Below are positions 26,628-35,121 of a stretch of DNA of 64,000 nucleotides, piece after piece. The notes below the pieces were generated by a model that made no database searches, was not told where the DNA came from, and saw only the letters and a program-made list of their open reading frames with translations. Position numbers and translations under genes: made by a program. This stretch comes from Lysinibacillus_B sp042920265. Lineage in GTDB: Bacteria; Bacillota; Bacilli; Bacillales_A; Planococcaceae. The stretch's first letter is position 1, and each line of letters begins with the position of its first letter. The DNA lies in the NCBI RefSeq assembly GCF_042920265.1, contig NZ_JBDQZI010000017.1, forward strand, positions 1 through 64,000, given 5' to 3'.

Positions 26628-28019
26628 ATGGGGATTGAGTTAGTGGCTCTCCATTGGATATATATTGTATTCATCGTCCTCATCATAGGATTTATGGTGA
26701 AACGACTCGATACAACGCTCATTTGTATTTTAGGGATTTTCGTTATTGCGATGGTAGCTACCGGGGATTTGACGGCTTCCATTAGTGGGGTGTTTAATAG
26801 CTTCATTTATGCCATTACCGAGCTACTATCAACCATTCTTATCATTTCCATTATTGTGGCGATGAGCCGTGTTCTCGCGAAAACAGGCATTAATGAAGTG
26901 ATGGTCGCACCATTTACAAAAATCATTAAAAATCCCACACTGGCGTATTGGACGATTGGGATTTTAATGATGATCATTTCTTGGTTCTTCTGGCCATCCC
27001 CAGCTGTAGCACTTTTAGGGGCTGTGCTACTCCCCGTTGCAATACGAGCTGGACTTCCGGCACTTGGTGTTGCTGTAGCAATGAACTTGTTTGGTCACGG
27101 AATTGCATTGTCGAGTGATTTCGTCATTCAAGGAGCACCAAAGCTAACAGCAGATGCAGCGGGGATTCCAGTAGCTGATGTTGTTTCCGCGAGCATACCA
27201 CTTGTCATTACAATGGGCGTTGTCACAACAGTTGTTGCCTATTTCTTATTAAGACGCGATATGAAACGCGGAAAACTACAATTAGTCGGAACGTATGAAG
27301 GCGAAGTCGAGCAAGAAAAAACAGAAGATTTACTCACGATGACACAAAAACGATTTTTTGCGATTTTAATTCCTGTAGCATTTATTTTAGATGTAGTCGC
27401 AATGGCTCTATTCAACTTACAAGGCGGAGATGCCACTGCTTTAGTAGGCGGTACATCGGTATTCATTTTACTTGTGCTTTGTATCGTTGCTCATAAAAAG
27501 AAAGGGCTTGAGGAAACAACCAATTACTTTGTTAAAGGTTTTCAATTTGGCTTTAAAGTGTTCGGTCCTGTTATTCCGATTGCGGCTTTTTTCTATCTCG
27601 GTGACTCCGGCTTCACAACCATTATCGGAGACTATTTACCAAAAACATCTCACGGCATTGTGAATGATCTTGGTGTGGCTTTAGCTGCAATTGTCCCGCT
27701 CACTAAAGAAATCGCCGTTATAACGCTAACAGGAGTAGGCGCTATCACAGGATTAGATGGCTCTGGGTTTTCAGGCATCTCACTCGTTGGATCCATCGGT
27801 AATTTATTCGGGACTGCGATTGGAGAAGGCACTGCTACATTAACAGCACTTGGTCAAATTGCGGCCATTTGGGTTGGTGGTGGGACACTGATTCCGTGGG
27901 CACTCATCCCAGCCGCGGCCATTTGTAACGTCAGTCCATTCGAGCTTGCCCGGAGAAACCTTATCCCTGTTGTCATTGGATTAATTGTTACAACAATCGT
28001 CGCTGTATTTTTAATTTAA
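26628..28019 (+). CDS. Polytopic membrane transporter, substrate unknown
   Basis: 463 residues from the chosen start with about twelve hydrophobic segments. Internal similarity of re-entrant-like motifs (FFWPSPAVALLGAVLLP, about 123-139; AIVPLTKEIAVITLTGVGAITG, about 355-376, given here as key PLTKE and GVGAITG) suggests an ion-transporter-superfamily fold with inverted halves. I do not recognise a named family. GAGGGAG and AAAAGGAG precede the ATG at 26628; the frame is open 57 codons further but without a ribosome site. It follows the ger operon by 200 bases and ends in a good terminator, so it is probably its own unit. Confidence 0.7.
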   Translation: MGIELVALHWIYIVFIVLIIGFMVKRLDTTLICILGIFVIAMVATGDLTASISGVFNSFIYAITELLSTILIISIIVAMSRVLAKTGINEVMVAPFTKIIKNPTLAYWTIGILMMIISWFFWPSPAVALLGAVLLPVAIRAGLPALGVAVAMNLFGHGIALSSDFVIQGAPKLTADAAGIPVADVVSASIPLVITMGVVTTVVAYFLLRRDMKRGKLQLVGTYEGEVEQEKTEDLLTMTQKRFFAILIPVAFILDVVAMALFNLQGGDATALVGGTSVFILLVLCIVAHKKKGLEETTNYFVKGFQFGFKVFGPVIPIAAFFYLGDSGFTTIIGDYLPKTSHGIVNDLGVALAAIVPLTKEIAVITLTGVGAITGLDGSGFSGISLVGSIGNLFGTAIGEGTATLTALGQIAAIWVGGGTLIPWALIPAAAICNVSPFELARRNLIPVVIGLIVTTIVAVFLI

Positions 28020-28034
28020 GTGCAGTTGTTTTAC

Positions 28035-28062
28035 AAAGAGGCAATCATCCTTGCCTCTTTTT
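28035..28062 (+). terminator. Terminator of the polytopic transporter gene
   Basis: Perfect 10-bp stem AAAGAGGCAA/TTGCCTCTTT, 6-base loop, then TTATT, 15 bases after the stop. Confidence 0.9.
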
Positions 28063-28136
28063 ATTGTGCTTATAAGTACTCATCAAACATACAAGCGCAA
28101 ACAAATTAATCGCTTCTTCATCTATAAATCTATATA

Positions 28137-28152
28137 ATACCCGTATAGGTAT
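28137..28152. promoter_or_regulatory. Inverted repeat overlapping a promoter (operator candidate)
   Basis: ATACCCGTATAGGTAT contains inverted arms ATACC/GGTAT around 6 bases. It overlaps and follows a TATAAT (28133-28138) and lies 17 bases before the start of the next gene. The pattern is reminiscent of CsoR-family operators (ATACC...GGTAT) but lacks their longer G/C runs, so the regulator is unknown. Confidence 0.45.
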
Positions 28153-28168
28153 AATAGGAGGTGAAGAA

Positions 28169-28603
28169 ATGAAACAGCAATCCGCAGCAAATCATACGAG
28201 ATTTCATCCATTACAGCATTTTGTCTGGCTACCATTAAGCTTTGTTATGCTTTTGTCTATTATCATATACATAGTTTATAATGTTATGCATAAAACATTT
28301 TCATTAGCATTGCTCCTTTTACTAGGTGTCGTAATATTAGCCATTATTCCAGGTATGCTTGCGCGTATTTATGCGTTAACACTACAAGATCGTTTAATTC
28401 GTACAGAAGAACAATTGCGCTACTATATGTTAACAAATAAACGTATCGACAATCGCATTACAACGCAACAACTAATCGCATTACGTTTTGCATCTGATGA
28501 AGAGTATGTACAACTAGTAGAAAGAACGTTAACAGAAAACCTATCACCAACAGATATTAAACAAGCTATCCAAACATGGCGAGCTGATCACCATCGTGTG
28601 TAG
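28169..28603 (+). CDS. Small membrane protein, DUF6526 type
   Basis: 144 residues. N-terminal NHTRFHPLQHF (about 8-18), two hydrophobic helices (about 20-40 and 46-66), then a soluble tail with QDRLIRTEEQLRYY, QLIALRFASDEEYV and IKQAIQTWRADHHRV. This string of motifs is what I recall as DUF6526. Function unknown. AGGAGGTG precedes ATG. The MFS gene starts 47 bases later, so the two probably share the promoter with the inverted repeat at 28137. Confidence 0.75.
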   Translation: MKQQSAANHTRFHPLQHFVWLPLSFVMLLSIIIYIVYNVMHKTFSLALLLLLGVVILAIIPGMLARIYALTLQDRLIRTEEQLRYYMLTNKRIDNRITTQQLIALRFASDEEYVQLVERTLTENLSPTDIKQAIQTWRADHHRV

Positions 28604-28650
28604 CAGTTTTATACCTTGTTAGATATAAGGTGTAGAAGGGAGTCGATTTC

Positions 28651-29952
28651 ATGAATCAAAAGAATTCCGCTGTGTTCGATCAATATATTAGCTCAACTGC
28701 TGCACAGCAAAAACTTTATAAACGGACATTAATCATCGTATTGATGTCTCAAATATTTGGCGGGGCAGGGCTTGCAGCGGGAATTACAGTAGGTGCTTTA
28801 CTAGCAAAAGATATGTTAGGAACGGAAAGCTTTGCTGGCTTACCTTCTGCACTGTTTACACTCGGTTCAGCACTAGCCGCATTTATTGTAGGACGACTTT
28901 CACAACGGTTAGGACGTCGATACGGGCTCTCTTTTGGCTTCATCGCTGGAGGGATTGGGGCAATCGGTGTCATATTTGCGGCCAATATCAATAGTGTCGC
29001 ATTATTATTTATTGCGTTATTTATTTACGGGGCAGGTACTTCGACAAACTTACAGGCACGCTATGCAGGAACCGATTTGGCCAATGAAAAGCAGCGCGCC
29101 ACAGCGACAAGTATCGCCATGGTTGCTACAACATTTGGCGCCGTTGCAGGTCCAAATTTAGTGACACCGATGGGGAAAGTAGCAATAGCTTTCGGTATGC
29201 CCGCTTTAACTGGACCGTTTATGTTAGCGGCAGTGGCTTATATTTTAGCTGGTCTGACATTGTTCATTTATTTGCGTCCTGATCCATTACTTGTGGCGAA
29301 AGCGATCGCAGAACAACAAGAACAGCAACAGATGAAAACAACGAAGACAGCCAACGTCGTACAACATAACGTAAATCGTATTGGTATTTTTGTTGGAGCC
29401 CTTGTATTAGTACTGTCACATGTGATTATGGTTGCGATTATGACGATGACACCGATTCATATGCAAGGACATGGCAGTAGCTTAAGCGCGATCGGCATGG
29501 TCATTGGATTACACGTTGCGGCGATGTATTTACCGTCACTCGGTACGGGATTACTTGTTGATAAAGTGGGACGCACATTTGTCGTCATTGCTTCTGGTAT
29601 TACATTAGCATTAGCAGGCTTGTTAGCCGCTTTCGCACCAGGTGATTCCCTACTTTGGCTCGCCATTGCACTCATGTTATTAGGATTAGGTTGGAATTTT
29701 GGCTTAATTAGTGGGACAGCCATTATTATCGACTCCACGACGATTCACAACCGTGCCAAAACGCAAGGCTCCGTCGACGTATGGGTAGCCCTAGGAGGAT
29801 CAGCTGGTAGTCTATTATCTGGTGTCGTAGTCGCCTATTCAAGCTATGCTTATTTAGGATTTATCGGTACTTACTTAGCCTTACTTTTAGTGCCTGTTGT
29901 TATTTGGGCTCGCATGAAACAAAAAAATAAAATCACGAATGCATCATCATAA
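28651..29952 (+). CDS. MFS transporter
   Basis: 433 residues with twelve predicted TMs and a central cytoplasmic loop (about 215-240, rich in Gln/Lys). The A-motif region GRLSQRLGRRYG (about 80-91) and its C-half counterpart GLLVDKVGRTF are visible. Drug/proton-antiporter-like overall, substrate unknown. GAAGGGAG before ATG. Second gene of a probable two-gene unit, ending in a bidirectional terminator. Confidence 0.85.
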   Translation: MNQKNSAVFDQYISSTAAQQKLYKRTLIIVLMSQIFGGAGLAAGITVGALLAKDMLGTESFAGLPSALFTLGSALAAFIVGRLSQRLGRRYGLSFGFIAGGIGAIGVIFAANINSVALLFIALFIYGAGTSTNLQARYAGTDLANEKQRATATSIAMVATTFGAVAGPNLVTPMGKVAIAFGMPALTGPFMLAAVAYILAGLTLFIYLRPDPLLVAKAIAEQQEQQQMKTTKTANVVQHNVNRIGIFVGALVLVLSHVIMVAIMTMTPIHMQGHGSSLSAIGMVIGLHVAAMYLPSLGTGLLVDKVGRTFVVIASGITLALAGLLAAFAPGDSLLWLAIALMLLGLGWNFGLISGTAIIIDSTTIHNRAKTQGSVDVWVALGGSAGSLLSGVVVAYSSYAYLGFIGTYLALLLVPVVIWARMKQKNKITNASS

Positions 29953-29987
29953 ACATTTTCAACGATTATTTATAAAATATATCAAAC

Positions 29988-30014
29988 AAAACCAGCACAA
30001 GCAGTGCTGGTTTT
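29988..30014. terminator. Bidirectional terminator between MFS and peptidase genes
   Basis: Perfect 11-bp stem AAAACCAGCAC/GTGCTGGTTTT with a 5-base loop and AATTTT tail, between two convergent genes. Confidence 0.88.
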
Positions 30015-30023
30015 AATTTTACA

Positions 30024-31019
30024 TTATTTTGCTGCTGCTTTAGATTGTCGTTCCCATTGTTTGAGGGATGGGTATGGGTCAAATGCCCATTCTGTTCGCC
30101 CATTAAATTTATAAATACCGTAATGTAAGTGCGGTGGGAATTTACCTGATGTGCCCTCTTTCCCATAGCCAGAACTCCCCACATAACCAAGGATTGTACC
30201 TGGCTCGACGATATCTCCTACTTTAATGCCTTCGTTATAATAGGCGAGGTGGGCATAATAATGATATGAATTATGGTTGTCCCGTACACCGATACGCCAT
30301 CCACCGAAGTCATTCCATCCCATTACTTCCACAATACCATACGAGGTTGATAAAACAGGCGTGCCATAGCTAGCGAAAATATCGGTCCCTTCATGAATCC
30401 TTCTTCCACCCCAGCCTCGATTAGCACCCCACGTTCCTTTATAACTATAATGATGCTTTACGGGAATTGGAAAGGCATGTGTATCTAAATCAATCGTATT
30501 ATAATGTTTATAGAGCTTTGCCATCGTGACAATTTGGTTCACGGCTTTTTCACTTTGGTAATATTCCCACAGCGCTAATTTAAAGTTTTCTTCCCCTAAT
30601 CCAAATTGTCCTAAATAGCTCGCCATCGTAAAGAGGATATCTTCATCATCATCACGACTTGCCACGCCATCACTATTTCCATCCAGTCCCATCCCACCAA
30701 AATAACCGATCGTCACGGGAGATGTATCGTCACTTGATGGATTTAATGGACCCGACCAGTATTCCTCTGAAAACTGGATAGCGATTAGACTGTCGCGCTT
30801 CGGAATATCAGAACGAACCGATTGTATATTTCGTTCGTATTGGTCAACAGCAGCTAAAAAGTACCAAGGAACAAGTAACTCTCCGAAATGTACGTAATGC
30901 GCGAGGCGTTGCTCCAAAGTTTCTTCCTGAGATGGCTCTTCATTTGCTGATGCACTCGTTGAAAAAACAGTGTTCCCCAACATAATTAATGCCAAAAAGG
31001 GAACAATATATCGCTCCAA
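30024..31019 (-). CDS. lytH: M23 family metallopeptidase, LytH-like spore cortex peptidase
   Basis: 331 residues. Signal peptide at 1-25 (ends SASA). The C-terminal M23 domain has the zinc ligands in RRIHEGTDIFAS (HxxxD, about 212-216) and HLHYGI (HxH, about 298-300), plus YYAHL. The N-terminal 190 residues have a helical domain. Length and domain layout fit B. subtilis LytH (YunA), the sporulation L-Ala-D-Glu endopeptidase that leaves single L-Ala side chains in cortex; sequence-level identity is from memory. GGAGG precedes ATG. No convincing sigma-K promoter was identified (CATAGGAAA on the minus strand near 31070 is one mismatch off the -10). Confidence 0.72.
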   Translation of the reverse strand: MERYIVPFLALIMLGNTVFSTSASANEEPSQEETLEQRLAHYVHFGELLVPWYFLAAVDQYERNIQSVRSDIPKRDSLIAIQFSEEYWSGPLNPSSDDTSPVTIGYFGGMGLDGNSDGVASRDDDEDILFTMASYLGQFGLGEENFKLALWEYYQSEKAVNQIVTMAKLYKHYNTIDLDTHAFPIPVKHHYSYKGTWGANRGWGGRRIHEGTDIFASYGTPVLSTSYGIVEVMGWNDFGGWRIGVRDNHNSYHYYAHLAYYNEGIKVGDIVEPGTILGYVGSSGYGKEGTSGKFPPHLHYGIYKFNGRTEWAFDPYPSLKQWERQSKAAAK

Positions 31020-31257
31020 GAGACCAAACCTCCTTTTCCATTTTCGTTAGGATAACCGAATTTTTGTTTCCTATGAGATAATGTTAATTTTTTACACATT
31101 TTATTAGTAGTAAATCTTCCTTTTTATTGCACTTTTCTCTTATCAAAACTTTACTTAAAATTTGCCTTTGTATATCTTTACCCTTTTCATGCATATCCTT
31201 TATAAATACACACCTATTTAGATGAACTCCGTTTCTCTATCCTACTACGGAGGTGTA

Positions 31258-32103
31258 ATGGTATTGATTAAAATTACAGCAGATAGCACTTGCGACCTTC
31301 CTCCAAACATTTTGAATGCATTAAACATTACAGTCACCCCGTTACATGTTTTAGTAGATCACGTCAACTTCCGTGATGGTATCGATATCACACAACAAGA
31401 TCTATTTAAGTATGTCGAGGTAGAAAATAAAAAATGTACAACAGCGGCTATTAATATTTATGAATATGAGGAATTTTTTGCCCCATTTGCAAAAGCATAC
31501 GAGGCCGTCATTCATATTAATGTAGGTGCTCGGTTTTCTTCCTGTTATGCAAATGCAAAAATGGCAGCACAACGTTTCGATAATGTCTATATTATCGATT
31601 CACAAAATTTTTCAACTGGTAGTGGGCACCTTGTATATGATGCGGCCTTATTAGCAAAACAAGGCTATCCCGCTGAGGAAATTGTCGAGAAGATTGAAGC
31701 AATTGTCCCAAAGCTTGATACAAGTTTTGTCATGAATCGTTTAGATTATTTAAAAAAAGGTGGTCGTTGTACAAATATTGAACTATTTGCCACAACATTA
31801 TTAAAAATTAAACCTGCGATTGAAGTAAGGAATGGAGAAATGATAGTAGGTAAAAAATATCGTGGTCCTCTTTTAAAATGCTTAGAAAACTATATAAAAG
31901 ACCGATTACAAAACAATAGAGATATCGATTATAGTCGATTATTTATTACACATTCGATGTGTCCACCTGAAATCGTTGAACAAGTGAAAGCTTCGGTTAT
32001 TCAATATGTACAGTTTCATGAAGTCATCGAAGCCTATGCTGGTACGGCACTATCGGTACATGCTGGTCCCCACACACTCGGCCTTTTCTATAAGCGAAAA
32101 TAA
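31258..32103 (+). CDS. DegV family fatty-acid-binding protein
   Basis: 281 residues. Family signature ADSTCDLPPNIL at the N-terminus; SRFSSCYANA-like GARFSSCYANAKMAA (about 85-99), DSQNFSTGSGHLV (about 114-126) and MNRLDYLKKGGR (about 157-168) are the DegV lipid-binding-pocket motifs. DegV/FakB proteins hand fatty acids to a FakA kinase. GGAGGTG lies close to the ATG at 31258; a TTG at 31264 (giving MIKITADS) is a fair alternative. The longer frame from 31222 lacks a ribosome site. Confidence 0.88.
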   Translation: MVLIKITADSTCDLPPNILNALNITVTPLHVLVDHVNFRDGIDITQQDLFKYVEVENKKCTTAAINIYEYEEFFAPFAKAYEAVIHINVGARFSSCYANAKMAAQRFDNVYIIDSQNFSTGSGHLVYDAALLAKQGYPAEEIVEKIEAIVPKLDTSFVMNRLDYLKKGGRCTNIELFATTLLKIKPAIEVRNGEMIVGKKYRGPLLKCLENYIKDRLQNNRDIDYSRLFITHSMCPPEIVEQVKASVIQYVQFHEVIEAYAGTALSVHAGPHTLGLFYKRK

Positions 32104-32121
32104 ACCTTTTTCTAACCGGTG

Positions 32122-32160
32122 TAATCGATTACTTTATAAGGAATCGTTTACGCTTTTTTA
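32122..32160 (+). terminator. Terminator of the degV gene
   Basis: Imperfect 12-bp stem GTAATCGATTAC/GGAATCGTTTAC (two mismatches) followed by GCTTTTTTATT. Confidence 0.6.
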
Positions 32161-32254
32161 TTGACCAAAAAAATTTCAAGTGTTTTACCTAATTTTAATA
32201 TTCGTGTGTTTACATTAATTTTATATCCAGGAAAAATAGAAAGGTCGATTTTTT

Positions 32255-33088
32255 ATGAATTTAAAAGCTTTTGTTGAACACCCACTCTTTTCAAAGGCTA
32301 TTATGACATTCATTGTTATTAATGCTATTTTGATTGGTCTAGAAACGTATCCAACGATTTATAATGATAACCAAATGTTTTTCAAAGTGTTTGATATTGC
32401 TTTACTGAGTATTTTTACAATCGAGATTATATTAAAAATAATCGTTTATAAAGGAAAATTCTTTGTAAATGGTTGGAATGTATTTGATTTTACGATTGTA
32501 GCACTCAGTCTTCTTTTTATCGGCTCAAGCTTTATTAGTGTCCTACGTATTTTACGTGTGCTACGTATACTACGAACATTATCGACCTTCCCTTCATTAC
32601 GTAGAATCGTCAATGCTTTATTTATGTCTATTCCAATTATGGGGAGTACTTTATTTTTGATGATGATTATGTTTTATATTTATAGCATTATCGGTACCCT
32701 GTTTTTTGGTAACACATCTCCTGAGTATTTTGGAAATTTGCAGCTCTCACTGTTAACATTATTCCAAGTATTTACGCTTGAATCATGGGCAAGTGCCATA
32801 TTCCGCCCAATTTTCGACACACATAGCTGGGCGTGGATGTATTTTGCAAGCTTCATTATTTCCAGTGCATTTATTGTGGCAAATATCTTCTTCGGGGAAC
32901 TTGTCAATAACGCGCAAAAACTATCTACAGAGCTGGAAACAGAAAACAATGCGATTGTCAATGAGCTGGATAGTGTACAAACAGAACTAATGAAATTACA
33001 CAAACAAAACCAATTACTCCATATGAAATTAGATAAAGTGACAAGACTAATGGAAGAAACAACTAAAGAAAAGGCACATGAAATATAG
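32255..33088 (+). CDS. Voltage-gated sodium channel, NaChBac/NaVBP family
   Basis: 277 residues, one six-TM unit that would act as a tetramer. The voltage sensor S4 carries arginines at 98, 101, 104 and 107 in the RxxR pattern. The pore loop TLFQVFTLESWAS (168-180) holds the NaChBac selectivity filter LESWAS with E176. S6 is at about 197-215, followed by a charged coiled coil (about 215-270) as in NaChBac. In alkaliphilic Bacillus the homologue NaVBP supports Na+ entry for motility, chemotaxis and pH homeostasis and co-localises with a chemoreceptor. Here the next gene, convergent, is a chemoreceptor. Confidence 0.93.
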   Translation: MNLKAFVEHPLFSKAIMTFIVINAILIGLETYPTIYNDNQMFFKVFDIALLSIFTIEIILKIIVYKGKFFVNGWNVFDFTIVALSLLFIGSSFISVLRILRVLRILRTLSTFPSLRRIVNALFMSIPIMGSTLFLMMIMFYIYSIIGTLFFGNTSPEYFGNLQLSLLTLFQVFTLESWASAIFRPIFDTHSWAWMYFASFIISSAFIVANIFFGELVNNAQKLSTELETENNAIVNELDSVQTELMKLHKQNQLLHMKLDKVTRLMEETTKEKAHEI

Positions 33089-33108
33089 ATTAATCCCAAA
33101 TTACAAAA

Positions 33109-33133
33109 ATCCACCTCGCTTACGGAGGTGGAT
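33109..33133 (-). terminator. Terminator of the chemoreceptor gene
   Basis: 9-bp stem ATCCACCTC/GAGGTGGAT with a 7-base loop; the minus strand continues TTTTTGTAATTT. It separates the convergent channel and chemoreceptor genes; the plus-strand tail is poor in T. Confidence 0.8.
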
Positions 33134-33139
33134 TGATCA

Positions 33140-34837
33140 TTACAATTTAAATTGTTGTACTTCTGCATTCAATTGTTCAGCTAAAGCCGCTAATTGATCG
33201 GCACTTCTTACGACTTCTTCCATCGTGCTTACCGTTTCCTCTGTCGTGGCTGTCGTCTGTTCTACACCAGCAGCCGATTCCTCAGAAATGGATGCAATCT
33301 CGTCAATGGATGTACCGATTTCTTCTGTACTTGCTAATACATTATTTAAGTTAGCTGCAATCGTATCGATACTCTTAATCATATATTCTACAGCCCCAGA
33401 AATATCATTAAACGTTTCATTTGTTTCAGTAATTTGTTCCGTTCCTTTTTTCACTTCATTATAGCCATCTTGCAGTGAACGCGTGACATTCCCTGTTTCT
33501 TGTTGGATACGGCTTACAATCGCTGAAATATCTGCTACTGAGAATTGTACTTGCTCTGCCAGCTTACGTACTTCATCTGCTACAACCGCGAACCCTTTCC
33601 CATGCTCTCCTGCACGTGCTGCTTCAATAGCGGCATTTAGTGCAAGTAAGTTCGTTTGATTTGAAATATCGTCAATAACAGATACAAGTTTTGAAATTTC
33701 TGCTGATTGCTCATTGAGGTCCTCTACTTTGCGAACTGACTCTAATACAATCTCATTGATGGTAGACATTTGATCTGTTGAGCTCATCATCAACCCTTTA
33801 CCAGATTCCGTTAACTTTTGAACCTCATTGGAATGATTTTTTAGTTCAATACCTTCTTGCGTTGTTTCTTGAATACGATGTGAAAATGTACGCATCGCTT
33901 CCGCTAAGTCTCCAGCAGTTGATGCTTGTGTTTCTGTACCCGCCGCAAGCTCCTGCATTGTATAGACGACTTGCTCTGCTCCTGTTTTTACTTCATTTGA
34001 AGATTGTGCTAACTCTTCACTGCTTGAAGCAACGGTTACAGAAACTTCAGAAATCGATTGAATTGTGGATTTTAACTTATCATTCATACCATTTGCTGCT
34101 GTCATTAATGTACCCACTTCATCACGACGTTGCCCTACCTGTAACGGTTCATTGCCTAAATGACCATCTGCTAGCTGTTGCATTCGATCTGCTACTGCTT
34201 GGATTGGTCTTGAAATTTGATTCGCTGTTAACATCGCTAATACAATACCAATTACAGTGATGGCTAAACTAACGACTAGCCCTATTATTTTATTATTTGA
34301 ACTTGTCTGTACTACATCATTTCCAACTGTTTCAATGCTCTGTGCTCGTTCACTCGCAATTTGCTCATAACCCGTTCGAACTTCTGTGACAAGACTGTTA
34401 ATCGCCGTTAAGTTTTTAAGTGCCTGTTCTGCATCACCGCTTTGGTACACAGCAAATACATCATTTTCTACCCCATTACTCCATGTGCGTGCCGTTTCGA
34501 CTAACTTATTCCGTTCTTCTGTATTCACATATTGCTCAATGATGGCGTTATTTTCTTCTGCCAGTTTACGATATTCATTAAACACATCTATGTAAGTAGC
34601 ATCACCTGTAATTACATAACTTAATGCTGCGGATAATCGAACACTCACTGAAGTGGCTAAATTTTGACTTGCGTTTAAGATAACAATATCTTCTTCTACG
34701 AGGGATTCTGCTTTATTTTCCATTTGCGTATTAGAGAAAAAATTGTAACCTGCAAATATAGCAAGAAATACTAGTAAAATAATAAATACACTTAGAATAC
34801 GCATTTTAAGTGATCTAAAATTGAGTAAAGCTAACAT
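33140..34837 (-). CDS. Methyl-accepting chemotaxis protein
   Basis: 565 residues. TM1 at about 12-33, an extracellular four-helix-bundle-type domain (about 34-185), TM2 at about 187-207, HAMP (about 208-262) and the cytoplasmic signalling domain with the hairpin tip LLALNAAIEAARAGEHGKGFAVVADEVRKLAEQ (key: ALNAAIEAARAGE, FAVVADEVR; about 400-430). Glu/Gln pairs in the flanking heptads are candidate methylation sites. Ligand unknown. Faces the sodium channel gene; see finding. A Per-box-like sequence (34905-34919) lies upstream. Confidence 0.93.
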   Translation of the reverse strand: MLALLNFRSLKMRILSVFIILLVFLAIFAGYNFFSNTQMENKAESLVEEDIVILNASQNLATSVSVRLSAALSYVITGDATYIDVFNEYRKLAEENNAIIEQYVNTEERNKLVETARTWSNGVENDVFAVYQSGDAEQALKNLTAINSLVTEVRTGYEQIASERAQSIETVGNDVVQTSSNNKIIGLVVSLAITVIGIVLAMLTANQISRPIQAVADRMQQLADGHLGNEPLQVGQRRDEVGTLMTAANGMNDKLKSTIQSISEVSVTVASSSEELAQSSNEVKTGAEQVVYTMQELAAGTETQASTAGDLAEAMRTFSHRIQETTQEGIELKNHSNEVQKLTESGKGLMMSSTDQMSTINEIVLESVRKVEDLNEQSAEISKLVSVIDDISNQTNLLALNAAIEAARAGEHGKGFAVVADEVRKLAEQVQFSVADISAIVSRIQQETGNVTRSLQDGYNEVKKGTEQITETNETFNDISGAVEYMIKSIDTIAANLNNVLASTEEIGTSIDEIASISEESAAGVEQTTATTEETVSTMEEVVRSADQLAALAEQLNAEVQQFKL

Positions 34838-35121
34838 TTAAAAAACTTTCCTTCCTTTTTAGATTATTTTTCATATTATAACAAATACTATTCTATAACG
34901 ATTCTTATAATGATTTCAAAAGTTTTTCTAATATACTGTAAAAAAGGTGTTTTTGGCATAACGGGCGTATAAATAGTTATTAACACCTTATTCCTAATAG
35001 GGTATTAGAACTATATGACCAAACTTTACTAATATAACACTATTTTTATTAGTATAAGAAAACTAGAAATAATCTATAAGATATAGTAAATATAATTTCA
35101 ACAATTTAGTGCCATTCAAAG
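34838..35121. other. AT-rich intergenic region between MFS and chemoreceptor genes
   Basis: Contains three structures and no ORF: TTATAATGATTTCAA at 34905-34919 (13 of 15 to the Per box), a 6-3-6 inverted repeat CTAATA-GGG-TATTAG at 34994-35008, and a loose hairpin with arms ACTAATA/TATTAGT at about 35030-35057 that may end the upstream MFS transcript. The region is so AT-rich that chance matches are likely. Confidence 0.4.
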
